A stretch of 64,000 nt of DNA from Pegoplata infirma (lineage: Eukaryota; Arthropoda; Insecta; Diptera; Anthomyiidae). The notes beneath the pieces were generated by a model. It saw nothing but the letters and a program-made list of their open reading frames with translations, did no database searches and was not told where the DNA came from. A program made the position numbers and the translations under genes. Location: the NCBI GenBank assembly GCA_963921195.1, contig OY992538.1, forward strand, positions 1,922,001 to 1,986,000, written 5' to 3'. Below, in pieces: positions 23,175-34,285 of the stretch (its first letter is position 1; the number at the start of each line of letters is the position of its first letter).

Positions 23175-23498
23175 CAAAACCTAAATAAAACCATAGGCAA
23201 TAAGGCCTTATTTCCCAAAGAGTTGAGAAATAAGGCCATATGGCGTTATTACCAACCACTGTTGGAAATAAAGCCATATATGGCTTTGTTACTCATTTGA
23301 ATAATTTTTAAAAATGATCACCATTGTTTGTGGAGCGTGTGGAAATATATTTCTACGTAAATCCTGCTACCCAAAAAAAAATTTTTAGCGAAGCCGCTAA
23401 ATTAATTTATGGAGTTTTAAATGGCGTACGGACATAGCGCCCAAGGTCTTATCGCCCAAAACCGTAAATGTCATATCGCCCAAGCTGCGACATATAGC

Positions 23499-24487
23499 CA
23501 GTGTTGCCAATTTAGCCATTTTCCGGCTAAATTTAGCTCCTTTTGAACTCGTTTAGCCGGAGAAAAAGGCATTTAGCTCTTAGCCGTTTTTTTAGCCATT
23601 TTCGAAACTATTTTAGCAGTTTTTTAGCCATTTTTGAGTTTTCGGTTAAAAAGTAATTTTTAGTGTGTTTTTTATACTAAAATAGAGAATTTATTTAAGT
23701 TTGTACAGATCGATCACAGACTCTAATACTATTTGTTATAAAGGTTTAAATTTAAAAATGTATGAGAAAATTAAATTTCTAAAAATTATAGACTTTTCTG
23801 AAATTGTCATTCCGGTTTCAAGCATTTTAGTTATGTGTTATCATCAGAAGGATTGTAAATGTTGGTTTATTTTGTTAGTAGGTAATTGGTTTTCATATAT
23901 TTAATTTTTATTAACACTAGTCTGGAATAAAATCACGTATATTTTTGTCATATTCATACCATAAACATTATACTAAATTTTAGACGATAAAGTGATGCAC
24001 TTTTCTCTGTCTTTTAAAAATACGCTAACGTTCAAAACTCAACTTGTAGGCTGATTGCTGAATCTTGGCATATATATTTTTGAAATTCTTCTGATCAGGT
24101 TTCAGCGAAAACGGTCCCACGGGTAAAAAGTGTCACCTCGAATTCACGTGTTGAAAAAGTTTTTTAAGCCAAAATAACTTAAAAAGATTTTTTACTTAAA
24201 TACATTTTTTGCAGTCAAAATTTTTATATATATTTTTATAAAAATATAAAATATTTAAATCATTAAAAAAGTGCTTTGAACTCTCTTCATTTTATCTAAA
24301 ATATGTCAAAACAGTAACTAAAAATCTAATATATGTATCAAAATCGGTACAAAATATGAATTTCCCTTAGTTTTTCTTAAAAAGTAAAATATATATTTTA
24401 GCCGTTTTTTAGCCATTCTTAGCCGTTTTTTAGCCGTTTTTTCAAAAGGATTTAGCCGTTTTTGATTACAAAGTTCTGGCAACACTG
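23499..24487. mobile_element. 989-bp non-autonomous hAT element
   Basis: A perfect 8-bp duplication CATATAGC lies at 23491-23498 and 24488-24495. The termini are CAGTGTTGCCA and TGGCAACACTG. Subterminal TTTAGCCGTTTTT/TTAGCCATTTT motifs are repeated at both ends, as in hAT transposase-binding regions. No transposase. Confidence 0.88.
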
Positions 24488-24630
24488 CATATAGCCCAAA
24501 ATGATAGGTCTAAAAATGTTATTTCTCCCAAAACAAAATTGTCAAAAAATCCAAAATATTTTTTTTCGATGAAATGTCGAAATTACGACTTCTATGATCT
24601 GTTTTTTTTTTTAAATAAAGGTTTTCTGCA

Positions 24631-24841
24631 TAGCCGGCCTTTGGTCGGGCTTGGGGATTACATACTCCATGCATTAAACCCACCCTCTCTGCAAACCAAA
24701 GCTATTTTGGTTATCAGGCCTTTTTGAGGCATAACAAATTTGATAGCGCAAAGGCCTGCTACCATAGAAAACTTTACTTTGCGGAGAGGGTGGGTTTAAT
24801 GCATGGATTTTGTAATCCCTAAGCCCGGCCGAAGGCCGGCT
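24631..24841. repeat. GC-rich 211-bp palindromic element
   Basis: TAGCCGGCCTTTGGTCGGGC, a GGGGATTACA block, CTCCATGCATTAAACCCACC and CTCTCTGC are mirrored by GCGGAGAGGGTGGGTTTAAT, a TTTTGTAATCCCTAAGCCC block and GAAGGCCGGCTA. The 13-bp end recurs at 25772 (TAGCCGGCCTTCGGCCGGGC), so part of the element is duplicated across the MITE at 24997-25771. Confidence 0.7.
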
Positions 24842-24996
24842 ACACAGAAAAAATTTTTTGTTAAACAATCTTCAAATTAAAAACCCTGCCAATAAAAAAT
24901 TGGTGCCTCTAAGCCCCTCTAAGTTCCGAGGTTCCTGGTATATGTGGTTTTTTAATTTAAAGATAGTCAAAAAAAAAAAATAAAAATTCCTACGTA

Positions 24997-25771
24997 CACA
25001 GAAAATAATACAGAGAAAAACGATTTGAGTAATCACTTGTTTAAATTTTTAAAACAAATTTGAGTAATTTTTTAATTGACACAATTAAAAATTTACTCAA
25101 AAATTGAAAATAAAATTTGAGTAAATAATTTAATACAAATTTAATATTTTTTTTTATTTTTTTTTTTCTATTCTCTTGGTGTTTTGAATTCTCATTTAGC
25201 TTATAGTTTTTTGTATATGTATATGATAGTTTGAAATCATCTTTATAAAATTTTCCTTTGTCTTGAAGACATAAGTATATTTGGTAAAGTTTGAAAAAGC
25301 AATTTTTTTTTTTTTTTTAAGGGTTGAACCAGAATCAAATGCGTAGCGCAAGACGTAAAAAAAAACAAAAACAAACACATCAAATTTTAAATTTTTACGT
25401 CCGTTTGATTTAGGTAACTCACATTTAAATATTAGAAACGAAAAATTATTGGGCGTTACGCCTTACGCGACGTAATTTGATTCAGGTTGGACGGTAAAAA
25501 AAAACAAAACTTTTTAAACTTTTTTAAAAATATATTGATACATTTTGAGTAAATTTTTACTTGACACAATTAAAAAGTTACTTAAAAATATTGAAAAATT
25601 TTAAGTAAAGTTTTAATTTTGTGAATTAATAATTTACTCAATTTTTTTTTAATCATTTAAAAATTTTTTATTAAAAGTTTACTCAATACTATTAAATCGT
25701 TTACTGGTGCAAAATTGAGTAATTTTTTACTCAATAGTATTAAAAATTTACAAAATTTTTTTTTTTCTGTG
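24997..25771. mobile_element. TA-flanked MITE, CACAGAAAA family, copy 1
   Basis: The ends CACAGAAAATAATACAG and TTTTTTTTCTGTG have TA outside (24995-24996, 25772-25773). The interior has TTTGAGTAATCACTTGTTTA, ACACAATTAAAAATTTACTC and ACTGGTGCAAAATTGAGTAA, all shared with 62516-63105. Confidence 0.8.
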
Positions 25772-26025
25772 TAGCCGGCCTTCGGCCGGGCTTAGGGATT
25801 ACAGACTCCATAAATTAGTTTAGCGGCTTCGCTAACAAATTTTTTTTTTGGGTAGCAGGATTTACGGGGAAATATATTTTCACATTTTCAACTGATATGG
25901 CTTTATTTCCACTTTGGTTGCAAAATCAATATGACTTTATTGCTCAATCGTGTTGGTAATAAAGCCATATGGCCTTATTTCCCATTGAATTGAGAAATAA
26001 GGCCATTTGGCCTTATTGCCTATGG

Positions 26026-26250
26026 CTTTTTTCACCCCCCCATTTCAAACTCTGTTTGCAACTATTTATTTTATTCCTTATAAGTAACTACTTATTTTAC
26101 TCGTTATAGGTAAGTAGTTATTTATCTCCCTACTCGCAAGCTTGTAGGCACTAATTATTTTTGTCTCACGGCCTTTATAAAATAAGTAGTGTTTCATGCA
26201 ATGAGTAAGTACATACCAATAATTATTACTAATTACTAGGGATGAGATTT
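26026..26250. repeat. TAAGTAGTTATTTATCTCC region, related to 39850-39990
   Basis: AAGTAGTTATTTATCTCCCT, then ATTATTTTTGTCTCACGGCC and AATAAGTAGTGTTTCATGCA, reappear as reverse complement inside the element at 39792-40267. This is a fragment of the same family. Confidence 0.5.
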
Positions 26251-26254
26251 TCAT

Positions 26255-26690
26255 GCACAAAAAAATCGAATATATGCGCTATAAAATTCAAAATATGCAC
26301 TAAAAAACTTAAAAATATGCACTAAAAAATATGTAAATTGTGTACAATAAAAATCTTGTTTTCATAGGAAAAACTTTTCAAAAAGTAAAAAAAAAAAAAA
26401 CGCCGGCTTTAAATAGTAACATTTAAAATTTTATAGAAGCAAGATTTTTTTAAAAATTAATAAAATCTATAAAAAAAAAATTAGAAAAAAAAAAAAATAA
26501 TTTTTCGTATTTTAAAAATTAATTTTTAAAATTTAAAATAGTTTTTGAAACCAATAAATTTCAATTTTTGTTTTTGTCAATTTATGCTAAAATATGCAAA
26601 AATATGCACTTAAAAGTTGGAATAAATATGAATTTAAAACCAAAATATGCAAAAATAAGCATTTTTACCAAAATATACAAAAATATGCAA
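26255..26690. repeat. AAATATGCA-rich degenerate repeat
   Basis: AAAATATGCACTAAAAAAC and AAAATATGCAAAAATA motifs recur many times around a poly(A)-rich core. The 71-codon frame here is a repeat artefact. Confidence 0.45.
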
Positions 26691-26929
26691 AAGCAAATCG
26701 ATGCCATTTTAACGCAAATTTCTTGATTCGGAAAGATAATTGGTCGATATCGTTTTTATACTACCGACAAAAAAAACATGCATTTGCATGGAAATCCCAT
26801 CTCCATTGATTACATAAGGAATTGGTTCAATTACTAAAATAATTCAACCAATTACTTTAATAATTCGACCAACTACTCTAATAAAGCAAAGCCGAAAATA
26901 AAATACTCGCGTCTTTCTAGAAAAATTGT

Positions 26930-27655
26930 CATTTTCGCGAAAAAATATTTTTTTGAAATACAGGGTTAAAATATTGGAAGAAAAAAACCTCTATCAAATT
27001 TCACTAAAGAGATAAAGAGATAAGAAGTGCATTTAATATATTTTTTCGACTTATTTCACACTTCTGTTGTAAAACACAATTTAACAGTATATTTTGATTT
27101 TTAAAACCTGAAAAACACGAGTATGATCTTTTTATCTCCACTATCTAAATCAATGGTTCCCAACCTTTTAGAGCCATGCCCCACTTTAAAGTTAGAAAAC
27201 TAAAATGTCCCCCCTACACTCAAGAAAAATGTGTAAACTTTTCAAATTTGTTTTAAAATTCAAAATTTTCTTGCAGTTAATTAAGCAAACTTTTTGTTAA
27301 AATCATCTTTTAAACAAAGTTTTTAGCAAAAGTTTTCAACAACTAAGTAAATAATTTAACAAAAAGAATTTTTTTTTAGTTTTTTTAACAAAAAAAAATC
27401 TTTAAAATTTGCTCGTGCCCCCCTGAAACATTAAAATTTCCCCCCAGTGGGGCGAACATCAAAGGTTGGAACCATTGATCTCAATAGAGTGAACTTTTTC
27501 TACATTGTAAAAAAAATTTGTTTGCCATTTTCGCGAAAACGCGAATTAGCCTAGAAAAACTGGAGGACACCGGTATTTTATTTTCGGCTCTACTCTTTTT
27601 GGTCTGGTTCATATGTACAGTCAAAATTTGAGATTTTTCCGACGTTATAATAACC
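26930..27655. repeat. second member of the CACCGTCC foldback family (decayed)
   Basis: TTTTCGCGAAAACGCGAATT, CTGGAGGACACCGG and GGTTCATATGTACAGTCAAA match the right arm of 19843-20912. The left part is degraded. A hAT MITE (27151-27477) is inserted in it. Confidence 0.6.
27151..27477. mobile_element. 327-bp hAT MITE
   Basis: The ends CAATGGTTCCCAACCTTT and AAAGGTTGGAACCATTG are inverted. The flanking 8-mers ATCTAAAT (27143-27150) and ATCTCAAT (27478-27485) match at 7 of 8. Subterminal GCCCCACTTTAAAG and CCCCCAGTGGGGCG lie inside. The TIR style and the duplication size fit hAT. Confidence 0.82.
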
Positions 27656-27669
27656 GGTATACATATTTT

Positions 27670-28205
27670 CTTAACTACAATTTGGTTTATTGAATTTTAA
27701 TTTATTTTTTTTTCTGAATTTCTTAATTTTCTTAAAAAATTGAATTTCAATTGGGATTTCAATTAACCACTTCATAATTTCAATTTGAATTTCTGAATTG
27801 TTTTCTTAATTTTTTTATTAGATTTTCTGAATTTCAAAAAGATTTTCTGTTTTTAAATTAGGATTTGAATTTCAATTAACCACTTCATAATTTCAATTTG
27901 AATTTCTGAATTGTTTTCTTAATTTTTTTTATTAGATTTTCTGAATTTCAAAAAGATTTTCTGTTTTTAAATTAGTATTTCTTAATTTAAATTAGTTTCT
28001 CAATTTCAATTAATTTTTTTTTTTTTTAATTTCGACTGGGTTTTCTAAATTTGAATTGGGTTTTCTGAATTTCAATTGGAATTTTAAAATTTAAATTAAT
28101 ATTTTGTTTATTTCAATTTGGATTTCTGAACTTCAATTAGGTTTTCTAAACTTTAACTGGGATTTCTAAATTTCAATTTATATTTTCTTAATTTTTAGGG
28201 ATTCC
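27670..28205. repeat. degenerate TTTCTGAATTTCAATTGGG tandem repeats
   Basis: A drifting ~20-25 bp unit. One higher-order segment of about 100 bp (CACTTCATAATTTCAATTTG through GATTTTCTGTTTTTAAATTAG) is duplicated in tandem at about 27769-27872 and 27880-27975. Confidence 0.6.
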
Positions 28206-28214
28206 TGAATTTCA

Positions 28215-28395
28215 GTTTGGCACAATGAAATAAATCCCAAGGAAAAAAAATAAGGCCCAAAAAATTCCATGCGATTTGGGTTATTCATTATGAAATTACT
28301 CCCAAACCTGGGGGACTATTTAATTTTTTTTTTTGAAGTTATTACATTTTTAAAGTTTGGGATAACTCCCAAAAATTTGATAATGAATTATGTAA
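28215..28395. repeat. small foldback around CCCAAACCTGGGGG
   Basis: AATGAAATAAATCCCAAGG and ATTCATTATGAAATTACTCC are mirrored by GGGATAACTCCCAAAAAT and GATAATGAATTATG. Confidence 0.45.
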
Positions 28396-28929
28396 ATAGA
28401 AATTGTTTATATGGAAATTATTGAATTATTTTGCAAATAAATTCAGAACAATCTTTGTTCAGAAGAACAACAATTACAATTAATATCAGTAGAGAATATT
28501 ATGTTTGCGCAAGGCGGAATGCATACCACGAGTTATTGTTAAAATGTCGAGTTCTTTAAAACAAGAGGTTAAGAGTTAAAGCATGGCTAACTGAAGGCCC
28601 TCAACCAAGTGAGGAAAATTTTTTGGGACCTGGAAGTTGATCGTGCACATTGAATTATTTATAGTGTAAACGACGTGCACTTTGAAAAATTTACTTTCGG
28701 TCTTTCACAGCTCTTCTTAATTATAAAATTTTTGTATGTATTTAAATATCTTCTTTTGAAGAGATATAAATACATATGAGGTCTGTTTGTTTACCTAAAT
28801 TTCTTACTATTTTTACTACAACAGGAAAGTTTTGTTTAATTTTTGAATTAAAAATTTCCAACTGTAGTAAAAGTAGTAAAAATGTGTAGATTGTAGTAAG
28901 GTAAATGCACAGACATATGGTGTGCAAAA
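28396..28929. other. mostly single-copy intron sequence
   Basis: No repeat family or gene was recognised. It may hold regulatory DNA. Confidence 0.3.
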
Positions 28930-29122
28930 AGCGCCGCAGGCTAAATTTTTTTAAAGAGATTTTAACAAAAATATTAAAGTGTTTGAAAAAAAAACGTTAA
29001 AAATGCTAAAAACTTTTAAAAAAGCGCTAATCTAGCACTTAGCACTTTTTTTCAAAACTTTAGTGCTAAGTCCAAAAAAAAAGTGCTAGATCTAGCAATA
29101 AAGTGCTAAAATGGCATCACTG
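28930..29122. repeat. hAT-like fragment (GTGCTA motifs, TGGCATCACTG end)
   Basis: The right end TGGCATCACTG resembles a hAT terminus, with internal AAAGTGCTAA/TTAGCACTTT repeats. The left end and the duplication are not convincing. Confidence 0.4.
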
Positions 29123-29502
29123 GCTGCATATTTTAAGCGAATAAAACATGGTTTTAGAACATATTTTTAGTTTTCGTGGTTAAGACATTTTTCTCGCACT
29201 TCCAAAGTTATCCAAAGTGGCAATAGAGGGTGGCAAATTTATATTCAGACTAGAAGAACCACTTCTACATTTAAAACAAAATCTAACCATTTCTAAACAA
29301 AAGCTATTCGATTTTCTTTTCATTTATATTGCCTTGTCGTGCAACTCAGAACTTCCACTGAAAGTCAACATCATATAGCAAATGATGCATACAAGAAATT
29401 CCAGTTTTTTATCAGATATTTTAATTTTAATTGCTCTCGATACTACAAAACACATACAAAAAGTTAATTTTTTTTCTATATTATTTTGTTTTTTAATCGT
29501 AG
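29123..29502 (+). other. intron end upstream of otp exon
   Basis: Non-repetitive sequence ending in a strong acceptor: a pyrimidine-rich run and then TTTTTTAATCGTAG at 29489-29502. Confidence 0.6.
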
Positions 29503-29738
29503 GTCCCAAAGATTGTGATATACCAAAGGCCGCTCTATCAGCACTGCATGCCGGTGTTAATAGTTTCGGTCAACTGACAAATGCTCCTCCCAACAATAAT
29601 GATATATCATTGAACGGTGGCGGTAGTGCTCGATTGCATGTTTCAAATAATTTATGCGATACGCAAAATTCTATTGGTAACAATAACAACAACAATAATA
29701 ATAACAACAACAATAACAATATGCAACAACAAGATCAG
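29503..29738 (+). CDS. otp: orthopedia homeobox protein, N-terminal coding exon
   Basis: This internal exon encodes the last two bases of a split codon plus 78 residues. It begins PKDCDIPKAALSALHAG, continues through FGQLTNAPPNNNDISLNGGG and ARLHVSNNLCDTQNSIG, and ends in a run of about 14 Asn followed by MQQQDQ. The acceptor is TCGTAG|GT and the donor CAG|GTAAGT; the exon enters in phase 1 and leaves in phase 0. The reading frame continues upstream only into intron, so the ATG exon lies further left, beyond the window. Phase 0 matches the homeobox exon at 38438. Otp is a nuclear paired-class transcription factor acting in the developing brain and hindgut of flies. The N-terminal region is poorly conserved, and its assignment rests on the downstream homeobox, matching splice phase and typical low-complexity composition. 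The AAC/AAT run is probably length-variable. Confidence 0.85.
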
Positions 29739-30409
29739 GTAAGTTTGTATTTGTGATCTCATCTCAAAAAAAAATCATATAATTAATCAATGTTTTTTTC
29801 GTTTTTTTTCTTCCTTGGTGTTTTTCTACTTTTATCCTTACATATTTAAACAAAAAAAAATCTATCAATTCATTTTGATCTTTTAAATTCAAATCATCTT
29901 TTATCTACACATATAAAAATATAAATATATTATGCTCTGATGTGGATTAAAATATAAAAACAAAAATATACAACATTATTTAACATATTGACTGCTTGCA
30001 AAAAATATTCATATTCAATAAAAAAAAAATATATAAAATATTAAATATATAAAACTATAAAAGTAAGTGTAATTTTCTCTTAAATATACATAATTATTTT
30101 ATAAGTTAAATTTTTTAGTAATTATTATTTATAGTTATAAATCTATGTCAATAATATTTAGTTATAATCATTTATGGTTGAAAAGATTTCACACAATTAC
30201 GATTATCGCCATATGAGATCTGGACAAACTATTCAATGTTAAGAAACTGACACGATTTGACAATAGCTTAACTTTGCAAATTAAAAAATCTTTTCCAAAC
30301 AGGGTTGCAAAAGTTGGTACAATTGTACTTTTTTGGTACAATTCGAATCTCAAAAGTACAATGGTACACCAATGACTTATTTGGTACAATTTTAAATTTA
30401 TTCCATTAA
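29739..30409. other. otp intron start, mostly unassigned
   Basis: AT-rich intron. A CAGGGTTGCAAAAGTTGGTA stretch with repeated TGGTACAATT near 30300-30390 looks like one end of a hAT element whose other end was not found. Confidence 0.35.
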
Positions 30410-30536
30410 GGCTGGATTACTCAATGCTCCAATATAAAATAACTCTTCGTTAAATTTAACTTTTTCATACAAATTTTGGCATAAGGCTCCGTTAAATCGG
30501 CAGTTAGCAGCTAACTTTTCATTGAGTAATCCGCCC
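30410..30536. mobile_element. 127-bp Tourist-like MITE
   Basis: The ends GGCTGGATTACTCAATG and (reversed) GGGCGGATTACTCAATG are directly flanked by TAA on both sides (30407-30409, 30537-30539). TWA duplication and GG-starting ends fit the PIF/Harbinger (Tourist) class. Confidence 0.75.
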
Positions 30537-30649
30537 TAAATGCTATTTTATATAATTTTGGTTTGTATGAGGACTTAAAGTAAAACTGGTCCGATTCCGA
30601 TAAAACTTGAAAATATGACAAAATGGATGTTGACAAATATGACAAGTAT

Positions 30650-31030
30650 GGATGCCACAAAAATTCTCAGATTCTGAAACACTTTTTCTGAAAAGACACT
30701 TTCTCAGATTTTGAGAAACTTTTGCGTGTAGAAAAATTCCATGTATTTTCCATGTAGAAAAATTCTCAAATTCTATGATTTTTTTTATATAGTAAAATTA
30801 TCACATTCTGAGACATTTTTCCATGTCGAAAAATTCTCAGATTCTGAGATTTTTTCATATAGAAAAATGGTCAGATTCTGAGACATTTTTCCATATTGAA
30901 AAATTATTAGGCTCTGATACATTTTTTCCATATAAAAAATTTCTCAGAATCTGAGACGTTTCTCAATACAGAAAAATTCTCAGATGCTGAGGTATTTTTC
31001 CATATGGAAAAATTATCAGATTCTGCGATA
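30650..31030. repeat. bi-palindromic ~35-bp satellite, block 1
   Basis: About ten drifting units combine a TTTTCCATATAGAAAAA-type palindrome with TTCTCAGATTCTGAGA. Confidence 0.7.
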
Positions 31031-31126
31031 TTTAAAATCTTACATTCTACTTAAAATGAAAACTTAAGTAAATTACAACAAACGCTGTAATTTTACATGA
31101 AAATCCTTTAAATTTACACAGAGAGA

Positions 31127-31342
31127 ACAGTTTAGTTGTGCCAGCAGAATTTAGAGCCAACTGCATAGTTTAATAACAACAACCGAAATTTTCGGTTGCG
31201 ATAACCAAAATTTGTTTTGAAAATTTAACTTCTGTTGGTCCAAATAAATTTCGGTAATCGCAACCGAAAATTTCAGTTGTTGTAATTAAAACATGCAGTT
31301 GGCTCTTAATTCGGCTGGCACAATTAAACTGTTTTTTCTGTG
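31127..31342. mobile_element. 216-bp TA-flanked MITE (CACAGAGAGAACAG ends)
   Basis: The left part CACAGAGAGAACAGTTTAG, then TTGTGCCAGC, is inverted on the right (GCTGGCACAATTAAACTG, TTTTTTCTGTG), with TA on each side. The inside contains CAACCGAAATTTTCGGTTG. Confidence 0.78.
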
Positions 31343-32399
31343 TACCGAATTTATAGCAGTAAATAATTGAAATTTGTTGAAAAACACCCTATTCATAATT
31401 CAAAACTTAACTTGTTTTATTACAGTGTAGTTCTAAGAGAAAATACAAAAAGCTTTTTCATGTCTGGCTTAGGAGCAAAGCTCAGCTGTCATTATTATAG
31501 GCTTTTTCTAATTAACAACTCACAGAATTAATTAGAGACATTTTTTTCTGTGCTTTGAAATCTTACTAAAGCTATGTTTACACCATACCACTAGTCGTAT
31601 GATTTTTGTGAAAAAGCAGTGTTTTTATATAGCATAATTTTAGGCATGTAGTAAATATATGATTGTTATTAAAAAGCGACAAAAACCTCTACATTTTGCT
31701 AAATTTATAAACAAATATACACTCTTATAAATTTTTGTTGAAATTTACCCACTTTATTGTAGGTAACTGTTCTCCTACAATAAAGTGGGTAAAAATACTC
31801 TATGTGTTTAAATTTCAACATTTGCACACAAAATGTGTACAAATAATAAACATTTTGTGTGTACACCTACATGTTTGCCTCTTTCAAAATTCTCTGCCAT
31901 TACACATAAAGTGTGTAATTTTAAAATATTTATGCTTAAAAAAGCATTCCAATGTGTTCAAAAATACGTTTAAAATGTTCAAAATTGCATTTTAAATGTT
32001 TTTTTACATTTAAAACTCCTGGTAAGAAAAAAAATAATTTTTAATATACATATTTAAAGCATTTATTTTAACTTTGAATAAAATTACGATAGATATAATA
32101 TACATTAATTTTAACTGAAATGGAACAGTTTTTTTTCTTATAAGATTTGTATAATTGATATTATAAAATAAAAAAGGATAACATATGACAATATTATTAA
32201 ACACTATACATATATTATAAAGTCGAATTTTTGATTATCAATAAATTGAATTCCCTTTCTGATAAAAAAATCCTTAAAAAATCAATCCAATTTTTGGCAC
32301 ATTACTACTTCTTCATCATTAAATTATTTTTTTTGCTGAGTCCTCTGATTCTGCAAAAAGATAAAAAAATAGAACTTAAATATTTTTACGAAAAAATTG

Positions 32400-33990
32400 T
32401 TATAACACATAAAATTCTTAGAATCTGAGAATGTAATAAATCTCAAATCTGAAAAAAAAATTAAACAATATTTTTCAGAATCTGAGATATTCTGAGATAT
32501 TTTTGTCTTAAAAAAAATCTCAGAATCTGACATTTCTTTTCTATAGAAAAATTTTATAAATCAGAGATATTTTTTCCAAAAAAAAATCTAAGAATCTGAA
32601 ATATTTTTTCTTTAGAAAAACTTTCAGAATGTGAGATATTTTTCTACAGAAAATTTCTCACAATCCTATATATTTTTCACGAAACATTTCTCAGAATCTT
32701 GCATATACATATATTTTTTCTATAAAAAAACTAAGAATCTGAGATATTTTTCTATAGAACAATTTTTAGAATGTGAGATTTTTTTCTATAAAAAAATTCT
32801 CAGAATCTGGGATGTTTTTTCTGCAGAAAATTTCCAGTGTCTGAGAAATTTTTTTCTATAGAAAAATGGTTAGATTCTGAGATATTGTTTTATGTAGAAA
32901 AATTTTTAGAATTTGAAATATTTTTTCTTAAGAAAAAATATTATAGTTTGAGATATTTTTACTACAGAAAAATTCTCAGAATATGATTTATTTTTTCTTA
33001 AGAAAAATTCTTGGAATCTGAGATATTTTTTATAGAAAAATTTTCAGAATCTAATATTTATATTATTTTAAAGAAAAACTCTCAGCATCTTAGAAATTTT
33101 TTCTTTAAAAAATTCTTAGAATATGAGATATTTTATCTATAGAAAAATTCTCAGAATCTAATATATTTTTTCTGTAGAACAGTTTCCAGAATCTGAGATA
33201 TTTTTTCTGCAGACAAATTGTAAGATTCTGAGGTATTTTTTCATAAGAAAAATTCTAAGTATCTTAAAGATTTTCTTAATAAAAAATTTTCAGAATCTGA
33301 TAAATTTTTTTTTATAGAAAAATTCTCAGAATCTGAGATATTTTTACTATAGAAAAATTTTAAGAATTTTTAGAATGTGATATTTTTTTTTAGAAAAATT
33401 TTCAGAATCTGATATATTTTTCCTGTAGAAAAATTGTCAGTATCTGAGATATTTTTTTCAAAAGAAAATTGTCAGAATCTTAGATAGTTTTTCTATAGAA
33501 AAATAACCAGAATCTGAGATATTTTTCTATAAAAATTATTAGGATCGGAGAGGAGATATTTTTCTGCAGACAAATATCAGAATCTAAGATTTTTTTATAT
33601 ACAAAAATGATCATCTGGGATATTTTCTTAAAGAAAAATGAACAGAATCTGAAATATTTTTTCCATTGAAAAGTTCTCAGAAGCTGATAATTTTTTTCTA
33701 TAGAAAAATTTTCAAGTTTTTAAAATATTTGTCAAATTCCAAGAAATTTTTTTGCATAAAAAGATTCCCAGATTCTGCAACATTTTATGTTTAGAAAAAT
33801 TTTCAGACAGAATTCCAATAATCTTTTTAATAGAAAAATTCCAAGAATCTAAAACAATTCTTGCATGCTTTTTTTCTATAGAAAAATCTGTAAAAGCTAT
33901 GAAATTGTGTTAAAAAATTTCTCAGAATCTGTCTCTATGAGAGAAAGCAAGAAAAGAAAAAAATCTCAGAATACAAGTCATTTTTCAATA
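32400..33990. repeat. bi-palindromic ~35-bp satellite, block 2 (main array)
   Basis: About 40 diverged units of TTTTTCTATAGAAAAA plus TTCTCAGAATCTGAGA. Each half-unit is itself a near-perfect palindrome. The same unit forms blocks at 30650-31030 and 63541-63905. Confidence 0.8.
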
Positions 33991-34250
33991 AAACTTTTCG
34001 AAATGTTATTGATATACTTACTGTTCTGATTTAAGGTTGGCCACAATTGGAACTTATGATGAACAAAAGATTTCCGATCTTAATTTTATTGATGCTTGTA
34101 ATGTTTTTGCCAATGCTCCTCTAAATTTTTTAACCACATGATGCTTTTTTTATTTATTGAACTAATTAATACTTTTATTCAATATATTTCTTCGCGTTTC
34201 AAACAAATTGGAGGAAAAATTAATTTTCTGTTATTATGTTTTTCCTTTTT

Positions 34251-34285
34251 ATTTTATTTTATTTTATTTTATTTTATTTTATTTT
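34251..34285 (+). repeat. (ATTTT)7 microsatellite
   Basis: Seven uninterrupted ATTTT units. Confidence 0.9.

Larger units (their letters stand above)
23191..26025. mobile_element. 2.8-kb composite with long inverted ends
   Basis: The left end CCATAGGCAATAAGGCC, then AGAAATAAGGCCATATGG and AATAAAGCCATATATGG, is mirrored on the right (ATGGCTTTATTTCC, GGTAATAAAGCCATATGG, GGCCTTATTGCCTATGG). A second inverted layer, AATCCTGCTACCCAAAAA with TTAGCGAAGCCGCTAAATTA, lies at about 23360 and 25810. Other elements are nested inside: 23499-24487, 24631-24841 and 24997-25771. Confidence 0.7.

Noticed and set aside
29382..29502. Coding sequence upstream of PKDCDIPK in the same frame
   Set aside because: It is an intronic pyrimidine-rich run ending in TCGTAG. 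The composition and acceptor show the exon begins at 29503.
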